Shown piece by piece: positions 1-7,805 of a DNA stretch of 42,824 nt (position 1 is the stretch's first letter; every line of letters begins with the position of its first letter). A program made the translations under genes and the position numbers. Under the pieces are notes generated by a model, which was given only the letters and a program-made list of their open reading frames with translations, was not told where the DNA came from and made no database searches. Origin of the DNA: an uncultured Actinomycetes bacterium (GTDB lineage Bacteria; Actinomycetota; Actinomycetes; Nanopelagicales; Nanopelagicaceae). The stretch lies in contig CAIRHO010000036.1 of NCBI GenBank assembly GCA_903878415.1, forward strand, positions 1-42,824, read 5' to 3'.

Positions 1-410
1 CGGTAGATGGTTGCGGCGCTCCGCTATTTGCAATCTCCTTAACTGGTTTAGCAAAAGCCATTCACGCACTTACAGTTTCAAAGGATCCAGTACATCAAGA
101 AGTAGTAAACGCATGTCGGAATTTTCCAATCATGATTTCCGGTGAAGGACGATTACCAACTTTGGCAATGCAAAAAGTTCCGGGGTTATTCTGTAAAGAT
201 GGCGCAGAAGGCGTAATAGTTCTTTCATTGCAAGATGGCCAAACTCTGGTTTGGAAAATTAGTGATGGCTCATTCCGAGGTGCAGCACAATTGATGGCAG
301 CTGGCTTAGCGAGAATGGGTATCCAGGTGGAATTTGAGCCTGAATTTATATACGGCGGCGGCCAGGTTGTGGGAGAAATTCGCGCTAGTACACTTTTGCA
401 TCATGGCTAA
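1..410 (+). CDS. L-asparaginase (asparaginase II family), C-terminal part
   Basis: The reading frame is open from the window edge (first full codon at base 3) to a TAA at 408-410, so only the last 135 residues are present. It would hydrolyse asparagine to aspartate and ammonia in the cytoplasm. The fragment opens with VDGCGAPLFAISLTGLAKA and later has GEGRLPT, PGLFCKDGAEGV and KISDGSFRGA, the conserved C-terminal blocks of the COG4448/PF06089 asparaginase family, which is unrelated to AnsA/AnsB. Its last eight bases overlap the start of mshA (ATGGCTAA), which suggests translational coupling. The internal ATG at 132 is not a start, because the family homology runs through it to the window edge. 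Family assignment is confident; substrate specificity is from family knowledge only. Confidence 0.85.
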   Translation, partial: VDGCGAPLFAISLTGLAKAIHALTVSKDPVHQEVVNACRNFPIMISGEGRLPTLAMQKVPGLFCKDGAEGVIVLSLQDGQTLVWKISDGSFRGAAQLMAAGLARMGIQVEFEPEFIYGGGQVVGEIRASTLLHHG

Positions 411-1683
411 AAAATTAGCAAATCGAATCGCAACTTTAATGTTGCATACCTCCCCGCTTGATCAAGCGGGTACTGGTGATGCTGGCGGCATGAATGTTTA
501 TGTTGTGGAGAGCGCCAAGAAAATGGCAGCTTCTGGAGTAGAGGTAGACATCTTTACTCGGTCAACGAAATCTGGTTTGCCTGAAAAAGTTGAGATTGTT
601 CCTGGGGTGAATGTTCGACATATTGAAGCTGGTCCTTACGAAGGTATCTCTAAAGACGAATTGCCATCCCAACTATGTGCGCTTACTTCTTCTTTTATGC
701 ATGTAGAAGCGAATTTACCGCGTGGTTATTACGATTTAATTCATTCACATTATTGGATCTCAGGACAACTTGGCTGGATGGCTTCAGAACGTTTAGGAAT
801 ACCGTTAGTTCATACAATGCACACGATGGCTAAAGTTAAGAATTTAGCGTTAGCCGATGGTGAAACTCCGGAGCCAACTACTCGAGCTATCGGCGAAGAA
901 CAAGTTGTCCATGCGGCAAAAGCTCTGATTGCAAATACTGATGCTGAAGCAGCAAGTTTGGTTTCACTTTACGATGCCTGTCCAGATAATGTTTTTGTGG
1001 TTACACCTGGAGTTGATTTGGGAAGATTTAAAATTGGAGTTGGTAAGAAAGCATCTCGCGAAAAGTTAAAGATTGCACCTGATGCGTTAGTTCTAACTTT
1101 TGTGGGGCGGATTCAATCGCATAAGGGTCCCGATGTTTTAGTGCGCGCAGCCGCCGAAATGGTGCTGCACTCTCCTAATCTTCGGGCAAAGTTAGCGGTG
1201 ATGATTATTGGTGGCGCTTCCGGAAATGGCAGTTCTGAACCAGAAAAGTTAAAGAATTTAGCAAAGTTTCTTGGAATCGCAGATATTGTGCATTTTCTAC
1301 CTCCGGTAGTTAGCTCGGATTTGCCAGATTGGTATCGTGCTGCGGATTTAGTTTGCGTACCTTCATATAGTGAATCATTTGGATTAGTTGCCCTAGAAGC
1401 CCAAGCTTGCGGAACACCTGTTATCGCAACTGCAGTTGGTGGTTTAAGAACTGCTATCTCTGACGGTATCTCTGGCTCCTTAGTTGATGGCCATGATCCA
1501 AAAGCTTGGTCGGCCGTTATTTCACGCCTACTTTCCGAGCCGCAGAAGCGGTTATTGCTCTCAATAGGAGCGGTCGAACATGCATCGCACTTTGGTTGGG
1601 ATGCAACCGCGCGCGGCATGCTCGATGTATATGACCGTGTGCTTTCTAGCGAATCTCAAAGTTCGCAAGTGCGGCTCGCTTAA
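403..1683 (+). CDS. mshA: D-inositol-3-phosphate glycosyltransferase (mycothiol biosynthesis)
   Basis: This GT4 enzyme transfers GlcNAc from UDP-GlcNAc to 1L-myo-inositol 1-phosphate, the first step of mycothiol, the actinobacterial low-molecular-weight thiol. The 426-residue protein has the N-terminal HTSPLDQAGTGDAGGMNVYV block typical of MshA, the HSHYWISG and HTMHTMAKVKN segments, VGRIQSHKGPD at the start of the C-terminal Rossmann domain, and the donor-site run SYSESFGLVALEAQACGTPV (GPGTF E-x7-E type). I place the start at the ATG at 403, which overlaps the asparaginase stop; an upstream ATG at 334 would add 23 residues that do not look like the family. It precedes a YbjN gene and gpmA, the same order as around mycobacterial mshA (Rv0486) and gpm1. 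Confidence 0.93.
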   Translation: MAKKLANRIATLMLHTSPLDQAGTGDAGGMNVYVVESAKKMAASGVEVDIFTRSTKSGLPEKVEIVPGVNVRHIEAGPYEGISKDELPSQLCALTSSFMHVEANLPRGYYDLIHSHYWISGQLGWMASERLGIPLVHTMHTMAKVKNLALADGETPEPTTRAIGEEQVVHAAKALIANTDAEAASLVSLYDACPDNVFVVTPGVDLGRFKIGVGKKASREKLKIAPDALVLTFVGRIQSHKGPDVLVRAAAEMVLHSPNLRAKLAVMIIGGASGNGSSEPEKLKNLAKFLGIADIVHFLPPVVSSDLPDWYRAADLVCVPSYSESFGLVALEAQACGTPVIATAVGGLRTAISDGISGSLVDGHDPKAWSAVISRLLSEPQKRLLLSIGAVEHASHFGWDATARGMLDVYDRVLSSESQSSQVRLA

Positions 1684-1685
1684 AT

Positions 1686-2171
1686 ATGTCGGCACAATCT
1701 TTAGCAATTGCCACAATTGAAGAGTTTATCCAATCGCACGATATCGATGCAGAACGCGGTAATGAAACAACTTTCTTAATTACTTTGCCTGGCGAAGCCA
1801 AACAACAAACCCATTGCGCGCTTGTAGTTGGCGATCATTCATTAAGCATCAACGCTTTTGTAATTCGCAAACCTGACGAAAATACTGCGGCGGTACACCA
1901 ATATTTATTAACTAAGAATGCAACTATGTATGCCGTTGCGTTTGCAATTAATGAATTAGGCGATATTTATTTAGTTGGACGGTTACCTTTAACAGCAGTT
2001 TCAGAACAGGAGCTAGATCGAATTCTGGGAGCAGTTCTTCAATATTCCGATTCTTCTTTTAATCCATTGCTTGAATTGGGCTTTGCTAACGCGATTAGAC
2101 GTGAGTGGGCTTGGCGTGTTTCGCGTGGCGAATCGTTAGCGAACTTAGAAGCCTTCACACATTTGGTTTAA
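1686..2171 (+). CDS. YbjN-domain protein
   Basis: A 161-residue acidic cytoplasmic protein beginning two bases after the mshA stop, so very probably in one transcript with it. The sequence resembles actinobacterial YbjN / type III secretion chaperone-fold proteins: an N-terminal helix, a beta-rich middle (FLITLPGEAKQQTHCALVV, HSLSINAFVIRKP) and the late motif NPLLELGFANAIRREWAW. A YbjN gene also sits between mshA and gpm1 in mycobacteria (Rv0487). The biochemical role is unknown. No signal peptide or membrane segment is visible. Confidence 0.8.
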   Translation: MSAQSLAIATIEEFIQSHDIDAERGNETTFLITLPGEAKQQTHCALVVGDHSLSINAFVIRKPDENTAAVHQYLLTKNATMYAVAFAINELGDIYLVGRLPLTAVSEQELDRILGAVLQYSDSSFNPLLELGFANAIRREWAWRVSRGESLANLEAFTHLV

Positions 2172-2192
2172 GAAGTACAAAATGAATAAGAT
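2163..2192 (+). promoter_or_regulatory. candidate leaderless promoter of gpmA
   Basis: TTGGTT (2163-2168) and TAAGAT (2187-2192) are separated by 18 bases, and TAAGAT ends exactly six bases before the gpmA ATG. Transcription would start at or next to the A of the start codon. There is no Shine-Dalgarno sequence before this ATG, which fits leaderless translation. The -35 box overlaps the stop codon of the YbjN gene. Confidence 0.55.
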
Positions 2193-2198
2193 AGCGCT

Positions 2199-2945
2199 AT
2201 GACTTACTCGCTAATTCTGCTCCGCCATGGCGAAAGCGAATGGAATGCAAAGAATTTATTTACTGGATGGGTGGATGTTGAGCTCTCTGATAAAGGAAAA
2301 GCGGAAGCAAAGCGTGGCGGCGAACTTTTGAAGTCCAGAAATTTACTTCCGGATATTTTGCACACATCGGTATTACGCCGCGCCATCGATACTTCACAAA
2401 TTGCGTTAGAAGCGTGCGATCGTGCCTTGATTCCGGTTCGGCGTTCTTGGCGCTTAAATGAACGGCATTACGGTGATTTGCAAGGGAAGGATAAAGCTGC
2501 AACTTTGGCCGAATATGGCGAGGCTCAATTTAAATTATGGCGCCGATCATTTGATGTACCACCACCGCCTATAGCCGACGACAATCAATATAGCCAAGCA
2601 AATGACGCTAAATATGCGGGCTTAGGCGCTGCGCTACCAAAGACTGAATGTCTGAAGGATGTTGTCGTGCGCATGATGCCTTATTGGAATGAGTCGATAA
2701 TTCCAGATTTAAAAAGTGGAAAGCGAGTTCTAGTTACCGCACATGGGAATTCACTTCGAGCCTTGGTAAAACACCTTGATGGAATTTCAGATGGCGACAT
2801 TTCGGAGCTAAATATTCCTACCGGCATTCCATTGCACTATGAATTGAACGAAAATTTTATGCCAATTAAAAAAGGTGGCGAATATTTAGATCCAGAAGCT
2901 GCCTTAAATGAGATTTCAAAAGTAGCAAATCAAGGTAAAAAATAA
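2199..2945 (+). CDS. gpmA: 2,3-bisphosphoglycerate-dependent phosphoglycerate mutase
   Basis: Interconverts 3- and 2-phosphoglycerate in glycolysis and gluconeogenesis. The 248-residue protein begins with [20 protein letters not shown], which carries the phosphorylated histidine (RHGE), followed by [10 protein letters not shown], the [11 protein letters not shown] acid block and [15 protein letters not shown], which holds the second catalytic histidine. The length matches the dPGM family. The start at 2199 is fixed by the conserved N-terminus and by a TAAGAT box six bases upstream. Its stop is separated from the facing phoU stop by one base, so there is no room for an intrinsic terminator between them. 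Confidence 0.95.
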   Translation: MTYSLILLRHGESEWNAKNLFTGWVDVELSDKGKAEAKRGGELLKSRNLLPDILHTSVLRRAIDTSQIALEACDRALIPVRRSWRLNERHYGDLQGKDKAATLAEYGEAQFKLWRRSFDVPPPPIADDNQYSQANDAKYAGLGAALPKTECLKDVVVRMMPYWNESIIPDLKSGKRVLVTAHGNSLRALVKHLDGISDGDISELNIPTGIPLHYELNENFMPIKKGGEYLDPEAALNEISKVANQGKK

Positions 2946-2946
2946 A

Positions 2947-3606
2947 TTAATTTGCGTTTGAATACTTTCCAGTTACTTGGAAATATACTCGGCGCGCTAC
3001 TGAAACTGCGTGGTCTGCATATCGTTCGTAATATCGACCAATCAAAGTAATATCAATTGCAGTTTCAATTCCATGTGACCAATTATCATCTAAAAGTGCC
3101 ACAAATAATTGGCGATGTAATTTATCCATCTGATCATCATCTGTTTCGAGCTCAACTGCTTTTTCAATATCTTTAGAGGAGATAACTTCACCAGTTTTTT
3201 GAGAAATTAATTTAGCAACTTTGCCCATCTCTTCGATAGTCAGCAATAGTTCGGAAGGAACCGCACCTTGTGGGTGACGGAGTCGCGTAATTTTTGCAAC
3301 GTGGTGCGCCATATCTCCCATACGTTCTAAATCCGCACTCATACGTAGCGCGGTAACTAAGGCTCTCAAATCTGAAGCTACTGGTTGTTGACGCGCAATA
3401 ATGTCGATGATGCGTGCATCGAGGTCATGTTGAATTTCATCAATCTGATCATCCGATTTAATGATGGTTTCCGCCTCCGCCAAATCCGCGGTAAGTAGCG
3501 CATGAGTTGCTTTATCAATCGCATCAGTGACTAGCGCCGATAGGTCTACTAGGGTTTGAGTTACGCCATCTAGCTCGTCTTGGAATGCAGTTCTTAACCA
3601 GGCCAT
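2947..3606 (-). CDS. phoU: phosphate transport system regulatory protein PhoU
   Basis: PhoU is a cytoplasmic all-helical protein that links the Pst phosphate importer to the phosphate-sensing kinase and keeps the Pho regulon off when phosphate is ample. The 219-residue product has two tandem three-helix repeats with the typical openings MAWLRTAFQDELDGV and, in the first repeat, DDQIDEIQHDL; the RMSADLERMGDMAHHVAKI and IGRYYERYADHAVSVARRV blocks are PhoU metal/contact motifs. An upstream ATG at 3711 would add 35 unlike residues and run through the candidate PHO box. The ATG at 3606 is supported by a TACGGT box exactly six bases upstream. It lies divergent from senX3-regX3, as PhoU genes do in Streptomyces. 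Confidence 0.93.
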   Translation of the reverse strand: MAWLRTAFQDELDGVTQTLVDLSALVTDAIDKATHALLTADLAEAETIIKSDDQIDEIQHDLDARIIDIIARQQPVASDLRALVTALRMSADLERMGDMAHHVAKITRLRHPQGAVPSELLLTIEEMGKVAKLISQKTGEVISSKDIEKAVELETDDDQMDKLHRQLFVALLDDNWSHGIETAIDITLIGRYYERYADHAVSVARRVYFQVTGKYSNAN

Positions 3607-3612
3607 TGGCAA

Positions 3613-3618
3613 ACCGTA
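3613..3618 (-). promoter_or_regulatory. candidate leaderless -10 box of phoU
   Basis: On the minus strand TACGGT lies six bases before the phoU ATG (3606), matching TAnnnT. No good -35 box is present at the right distance (about 3636-3641), which suggests the promoter needs an activator; the candidate PHO box begins just beyond that position. Confidence 0.45.
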
Positions 3619-3648
3619 ACGGTGAATTACGACTCTGGCGAGTAACCA

Positions 3649-3692
3649 AGTGAACGTGTGTTTGCCAACGGGTGAACAATTGGTAACGCTAT
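3649..3692 (-). promoter_or_regulatory. candidate PHO box (RegX3/PhoP binding site)
   Basis: Read on the minus strand, four consecutive 11-base units contain GTTACC (3682-3692), GTTCACC (3671-3681), a degenerate GTTGGCA (3660-3670) and GTTCACT (3649-3659). GTTCACC repeats at 11-base spacing are the known PHO-box unit of actinobacterial PhoP. The block lies directly between the weak -35 regions of the divergent phoU and senX3 promoters, so one bound array could act on both. That RegX3 from this locus binds here is inference. Confidence 0.55.
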
Positions 3693-3723
3693 ATAAAGGT
3701 GTAAAAATCACTCACTATCTCCG

Positions 3724-3729
3724 TACGAT
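3724..3729 (+). promoter_or_regulatory. candidate leaderless -10 box of senX3
   Basis: TACGAT ends six bases before the GTG start of senX3. There is no recognisable -35 hexamer near 3700-3706 and no Shine-Dalgarno sequence. The candidate PHO box ends at 3692, just upstream of the -35 position, the usual place for an activator of this family. Confidence 0.5.
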
Positions 3730-3735
3730 AGCCCC

Positions 3736-4815
3736 GTGAAGTTCTTGAGGAGCAAGGGTGAGGCTGAATTTAACGACGCACCCGAATTACTTCCGGAAAT
3801 ATTGATTACGACCTTATTAGCACTTCAAAGTGATTCATTAATTTTACTTCCAGGTGAAGTTCCAATATTTCAATCTGCAGGAGTTTCAAACTTTGGCGTA
3901 GTTCGGGAAAACCGAGTGGTTAGCGAAGAGTTATTAGCACTAGTGCGAGTAGTACGTAGAACTAGTCAATTACATCGCGGCGCAATTGAATTACCTAGAG
4001 GTCCGATTGGCGAGGGTAAGCGAGAGTTAACCGTAACTGTTGCACCATTAAATGAATCCGGCATGATTCTGGTTCTAATTTCTGATGAGAGCGAATATCA
4101 AAAAGTTGATGCCATTCGACGCGATTTCGTGGCAAACATTTCACACGAACTTAAGACTCCAATCGGCGCACTTTCGTTATTGAGCGAAGCAGTATTAGGC
4201 GCAAAGAATGATCCAGAAGCAGTGGTTAAGTTCGCATCGAAAATGCAGAAGGAGTCACGACGTTTAACTGATTTAGTTCAAGAAATTATTAATTTATCTA
4301 GATTGCAAGGCAGCGATCCGCTGATTTCGGCATATGCAGTAGATGTGGAAGACATAATTCGAGAAGCTGTAAATCAATGTCAAACAAGTGCAGAAGGACG
4401 TAATATTGAAATAGTCCTTGGCGAGATTTCCAATACAACAATATTAGGTGATCGCGATCAATTAATAATGGCATTTCAAAATCTGATTGAGAACGCAATT
4501 AATTACAGTCCAGAGAATACGAAAGTTTCAGTCAGTGCTTCAATCATTGAAGGACTTGTGGAAATTTCGGTTGCGGATCAAGGAATTGGTATCAGCGAAT
4601 CTGAACTTGAAAGAATTTTTGAAAGGTTTTACCGGATTGATCCAGCAAGATCTCGCGAAACTGGCGGCACTGGACTTGGACTTTCAATCGTTAAGCACGT
4701 TGCACTAAATCACGGTGGTGATGTGAAGGTATGGAGCAAAATGAACGTTGGTAGCACTTTCGCTTTGCGGTTACCGATCACACCAGATGAAAATATTGAA
4801 GAAGTCGAAAACTAG
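3736..4815 (+). CDS. senX3: sensor histidine kinase SenX3-like, lacking membrane segments
   Basis: Phosphate-responsive histidine kinase paired with RegX3. The 359 residues contain a short PAS-like N-terminal half, a HisKA dimerisation domain with the phosphoacceptor histidine in NISHELKTPIGAL (H137), and an HATPase domain with N-box NLIENAINYSP, G1 VADQGIGIS, F-box ERFYRIDPARSRETGG and G2 GTGLGLSIVKH. The GTG start is fixed by the TACGAT box six bases upstream, and the frame is closed by a stop at 3694, so a longer N-terminus is impossible. Unlike mycobacterial SenX3, no hydrophobic membrane-spanning stretch is present at the N-terminus, so the kinase looks cytoplasmic. It is followed after 12 bases by regX3. 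Confidence 0.9.
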   Translation: MKFLRSKGEAEFNDAPELLPEILITTLLALQSDSLILLPGEVPIFQSAGVSNFGVVRENRVVSEELLALVRVVRRTSQLHRGAIELPRGPIGEGKRELTVTVAPLNESGMILVLISDESEYQKVDAIRRDFVANISHELKTPIGALSLLSEAVLGAKNDPEAVVKFASKMQKESRRLTDLVQEIINLSRLQGSDPLISAYAVDVEDIIREAVNQCQTSAEGRNIEIVLGEISNTTILGDRDQLIMAFQNLIENAINYSPENTKVSVSASIIEGLVEISVADQGIGISESELERIFERFYRIDPARSRETGGTGLGLSIVKHVALNHGGDVKVWSKMNVGSTFALRLPITPDENIEEVEN

Positions 4816-4827
4816 AATGAGGAGCGC

Positions 4828-5511
4828 ATGGTCCGAATATTGATCGTTGAAGATGAGTCTTCTTTTTCCGAAGCTCTGGAGTTTCTCTTGAGTAAAGAGG
4901 GCTTCTCAATTGTTTCCGCGGCAAATGGCAGCGAAGCCATCACAAAGTTCGATCAAGGTGGCATCGACCTTGTACTGCTCGATTTAATGATTCCCGAGAT
5001 CTCTGGAACTGAAGTCTGTCGCCAAATTAGAGCTAAATCTAAAGTGCCAATAATTATGTTAACCGCTAAAGATTCCGAGGTAGATAAAGTGGTTGGGCTT
5101 GAACTTGGCGCTGATGATTATGTAACTAAGCCTTATTCGACGCGCGAATTAGTGGCGCGAATTCGAGCAGTACTGCGGAGAAATTCAGGCGAGAGCGCGA
5201 TCGGCGATATCGGAATTATGACGGTTGGCCCGGTACGAATGGATACCGATCGTCACCAAGTTACAGTTAATAGCGTAAACATCTCACTCCCGTTAAAAGA
5301 GTTTGAATTACTTGAATTCCTAATGCGAAATTCTGGACGAGTGCTAACGCGTGTGCAATTAATTGATCGCGTTTGGGGAAGCGATTATGTAGGAGACACT
5401 AAAACTTTAGATGTGCACATTAAACGTTTGCGCGCCAAGATTGAAGTAGATCCAGCTAACCCAATCTTTATTCAGACCGTTAGGGGGCTGGGGTACAAGT
5501 TGGAGCTTTAG
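4828..5511 (+). CDS. regX3: response regulator RegX3 (OmpR/PhoB family)
   Basis: Cytoplasmic DNA-binding partner of SenX3, controlling phosphate-starvation genes. The receiver domain (about 1-115) has the acidic pocket VEDE, the phosphorylated aspartate in LVLLDLMIPEISG, the LTAKD switch and KPY at the end. A winged-helix output domain follows (about 130-227) with LPLKEFELLEFLMRNSGRV, LDVHIKRLRAKIE and the terminal VRGLGYKLEL. GAGGAG about eight bases upstream supports the ATG. The last 32 bases overlap the 3' end of the facing lipoprotein gene. Confidence 0.95.
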   Translation: MVRILIVEDESSFSEALEFLLSKEGFSIVSAANGSEAITKFDQGGIDLVLLDLMIPEISGTEVCRQIRAKSKVPIIMLTAKDSEVDKVVGLELGADDYVTKPYSTRELVARIRAVLRRNSGESAIGDIGIMTVGPVRMDTDRHQVTVNSVNISLPLKEFELLEFLMRNSGRVLTRVQLIDRVWGSDYVGDTKTLDVHIKRLRAKIEVDPANPIFIQTVRGLGYKLEL

Positions 5512-6007
5512 GATCTTCGCAAAGTACCGGAGTTTTTAAAACTACATCTTTGAACTCACCAGCTTTTTCTCGGACCAGTGCAGTGAAGTTAACGGTTCCA
5601 ACGCTAGAAAATGTTATTGATATAGGAACTCTTTTTCCAATTTTTGAATTCAATAAAGTTACGACAGCACTCGCATTCGAACTATCGCCAGCAAAAATTA
5701 CTGGACTATTTTTCGAAACTATAATTGAACCTGAAATCGTTGCCAAAGTTCCATTGATTGAAATACTTTTTACAATTTCAGCATCTTCACCATTATTTAC
5801 AAATGTTCCAACTAAAACTCCAGAACCATCTGGTTGCGCAACGATTACAACGTTACGAACTTTTACTAAACCTAAATCAGCTTCAACGCCATCAGTAACT
5901 TGCTTGATGTGACGAGTCGGTGCATCAAATCCGGCGCCACAGCTAGTTAGAAATAGTGATGCAATTGCAGCGCTAGCGAGCGCAATAAGGAGATTAGGTT
6001 TTTTCAT
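5480..6007 (-). CDS. LpqE-like lipoprotein
   Basis: A 175-residue secreted lipoprotein: a basic start, a hydrophobic stretch and the lipobox LTSC with C23 as the lipidated residue. The mature part is beta-rich (VKVRNVVIVAQPDGSGVLVGTFVNNGED, SITFSSVGTVNFTALV) and resembles small actinobacterial lipoproteins of the LpqE type. Its position divergent from carD-ispDF-cysS-rlmB matches lpqE (Rv3584) beside carD (Rv3583c) in Mycobacterium tuberculosis; this synteny is the main basis for the name. Function is uncertain. The gene overlaps the 3' end of regX3 by 32 bases on the opposite strand. Confidence 0.75.
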   Translation of the reverse strand: MKKPNLLIALASAAIASLFLTSCGAGFDAPTRHIKQVTDGVEADLGLVKVRNVVIVAQPDGSGVLVGTFVNNGEDAEIVKSISINGTLATISGSIIVSKNSPVIFAGDSSNASAVVTLLNSKIGKRVPISITFSSVGTVNFTALVREKAGEFKDVVLKTPVLCEDPKAPTCTPAP

Positions 6008-6013
6008 GAGGGA

Positions 6014-6019
6014 ATCTTA
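6014..6019 (-). promoter_or_regulatory. candidate leaderless -10 box of the LpqE-like gene
   Basis: On the minus strand TAAGAT stands six bases before the ATG at 6007, the same hexamer and spacing as in front of gpmA. There is no Shine-Dalgarno sequence between it and the start. Confidence 0.5.
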
Positions 6020-6087
6020 TGCGAAAGTATTTAGCGCTTTTATCAAAAACCTCAAAAAATGAGTGATATTGGCTGGCTTTAGGGGAT

Positions 6088-6116
6088 TTCACCCTCCGCT
6101 TACCTGCTGGTAGAAT
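6088..6116 (+). promoter_or_regulatory. candidate carD promoter
   Basis: TAGAAT at 6111-6116 is a good -10 box with a weak TTCACC 17 bases upstream (6088-6093). It would give a leader of about 17 bases containing GAAAGG (6128-6133) before the carD ATG, so carD is predicted to have a short conventional leader, unlike several neighbours. Confidence 0.4.
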
Positions 6117-6139
6117 TGCCCTCTATCGAAAGGCAATAA

Positions 6140-6622
6140 ATGTCATTCAAGGTTGGCGAAACCGTTGTTTATCCCCATCACGGAGCGGCTCTCATCGAAG
6201 CAATCGAGACCCGGACCATCAAAGGCGAAGAAAAGATCTATCTTGTCCTCAAAGTCGCACAAGGTGACCTAACTGTTCGCGTACCAGCCGAAAATGTTGA
6301 TTTAGTAGGCGTTCGTGACGTAGTGGACTCAGCTGGTTTAGATCGCGTCTTTGGCGTATTGCGTCAGCCATATACCGAGGAACCAACAAACTGGTCTCGT
6401 AGATATAAAGCAAACTTGGAAAAACTCGCTTCTGGCGATGTCATTAAAGTTGCTGAAGTTGTCCGCGATCTTTATCGCCGTGACCTTGACCGCGGTCTCT
6501 CCGCAGGCGAAAAGCGAATGCTCGCTAAAGCCAAATCCATTTTAGTTTCAGAACTCGCACTCGCTGAGCACACTGACGAAGCAAATGCCGAGTCCATCCT
6601 CAACGAGGTACTAGCTTCTTAA
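6140..6622 (+). CDS. carD: RNA polymerase-binding transcription factor CarD
   Basis: CarD binds the beta subunit of RNA polymerase and stabilises open promoter complexes, especially at rRNA promoters, in actinobacteria. The 160-residue protein starts with [21 protein letters not shown], the RNAP-interacting Tudor-like domain, and ends with a helical DNA-binding domain including [17 protein letters not shown] and [20 protein letters not shown]. Length and both domains match the family. GAAAGG lies six bases before the ATG. It heads a dense + strand run with ispDF, cysS and rlmB, the same order as in mycobacteria. Confidence 0.95.
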   Translation: MSFKVGETVVYPHHGAALIEAIETRTIKGEEKIYLVLKVAQGDLTVRVPAENVDLVGVRDVVDSAGLDRVFGVLRQPYTEEPTNWSRRYKANLEKLASGDVIKVAEVVRDLYRRDLDRGLSAGEKRMLAKAKSILVSELALAEHTDEANAESILNEVLAS

Positions 6623-6632
6623 TTGGTTCTTG

Positions 6633-7796
6633 ATGAGCCAATCCTCAAATAAATCTGCTGCGATCATTGCGGCTGCTGGTATGGGTCACCGACTTGGTGC
6701 TCAATTACCAAAAGCGTTAGTCCAACTTCATGGCATAACGTTATTGGAGCGTGCGTTTACGGCGATCTCTCCCGCAGTAGATGAAATCATCATTACTGCG
6801 CCACCCGGATTTGAAGATCAATATCGCGCATTAGTTGGCGAGAGTGCAACCGTTATAACTGGCGGAATATTGCGTAGTGATTCGGTAAATTTGGCGCTCG
6901 CTGCAATTTCCAAAGATGTAAAAATAGTTTTAGTCCATGACGCAGCACGAGCATTGGCGACAACCGAACTTGCAATTCGAATCCGAGATGCCGTCGCTAG
7001 TGGCGAAAGCGCAGTTATCCCAGCACTAGCTGCAATCGACACCATCAAAGAGATTGATCGCGAAGGCTATGTCAGAAATACCTTAGATCGTTCCGCGCTT
7101 GTTGCTGTGCAGACTCCGCAAGGTTTCGCGCGCGATGTTTTGGTGCGGGCGCATGCAGCTAGTGAAGATGCAACTGATGATGCTGCGTTAGTTGAAGCGC
7201 TAGGCATTAAAGTAAAAACTATTTTAGGTGAAGTAAACGCCTTGAAAATAACGACACCGGAAGATTTAGCAATGGCAACTACGCTCTTAATTGGAAGCAC
7301 AACGCAGCTACAAAGTGGTGTTGGCGTTGACGCACATGCATTTTCCGCAGATCCAAAGCGACCAATGTGGTTAGCTGGATTGTTATGGGAGAACGAAATC
7401 GGCGTTGACGGCCACTCTGATGGCGATGTCGCTGCGCATGCAATTTGTGATGCACTTTTTGCTGCAACTAATCTTGGTGATCTTGGTTCTAATTTTGGAA
7501 CGTCAGATCCTAAATATGCAGGTGCATCTGGTGAAAGGCTATTGAATGAGACGTTAGTTCGCGTAACTGCCGCGGGTTTTGGAATTTCAAACGTTTCGGT
7601 ACAGATCGTTGGAAATCGACCAAAAATTGGAGCACGAAGAAGCGCTGCAATTACAAAGCTGTCGCAGGCCTTAAACGGCGCGACAGTTTCAGTTTCAGCA
7701 ACAAGCACTGATGGACTTGGGTTTACCGGTGAAGGTAAAGGAATATCAGCGATTGCAATTGCGTTGGTTCATAAGTTATCAACGGCTAGGAATTAG
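6633..7796 (+). CDS. ispDF: bifunctional IspD-IspF (MEP isoprenoid pathway)
   Basis: One protein of about 387 residues performs two non-consecutive MEP-pathway steps: the N-terminal half is 2-C-methyl-D-erythritol 4-phosphate cytidylyltransferase (Isp[40 protein letters not shown]) and the C-terminal half from about residue 230 is 2-C-methyl-D-erythritol 2,4-cyclodiphosphate synthase (IspF; VGVDAHAF with metal ligands, [33 protein letters not shown]). Mycobacteria carry separate genes at this locus, so the fusion is a lineage difference. I prefer the ATG at 6633; a TTG at 6630 is also in frame. Its stop codon TAG (7794-7796) lies inside the predicted -10 box of cysS. Confidence 0.93.
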   Translation: MSQSSNKSAAIIAAAGMGHRLGAQLPKALVQLHGITLLERAFTAISPAVDEIIITAPPGFEDQYRALVGESATVITGGILRSDSVNLALAAISKDVKIVLVHDAARALATTELAIRIRDAVASGESAVIPALAAIDTIKEIDREGYVRNTLDRSALVAVQTPQGFARDVLVRAHAASEDATDDAALVEALGIKVKTILGEVNALKITTPEDLAMATTLLIGSTTQLQSGVGVDAHAFSADPKRPMWLAGLLWENEIGVDGHSDGDVAAHAICDALFAATNLGDLGSNFGTSDPKYAGASGERLLNETLVRVTAAGFGISNVSVQIVGNRPKIGARRSAAITKLSQALNGATVSVSATSTDGLGFTGEGKGISAIAIALVHKLSTARN

Positions 7797-7799
7797 AAT
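7794..7799 (+). promoter_or_regulatory. candidate leaderless -10 box of cysS
   Basis: TAGAAT ends six bases before the cysS ATG, and its first three bases are the stop codon of ispDF. No clear -35 box is seen. This suggests a start of cysS transcription independent of the upstream gene. Confidence 0.45.
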
Positions 7800-7805
7800 A
7801 AGACG

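Noticed and set aside
3607-3711. N-terminal extension of PhoU from the ATG at 3711
   Set aside because: The extra 35 residues are unlike PhoU and would translate the candidate PHO box; the ATG at 3606 has a -10 box at the leaderless distance.
7067-7708. A 213-codon open frame on the minus strand opposite ispDF
   Set aside because: It is antisense to well-conserved IspD/IspF blocks, is rich in Ala/Ser/Thr/Pro in the way of reverse-complement frames, and has no start signal.
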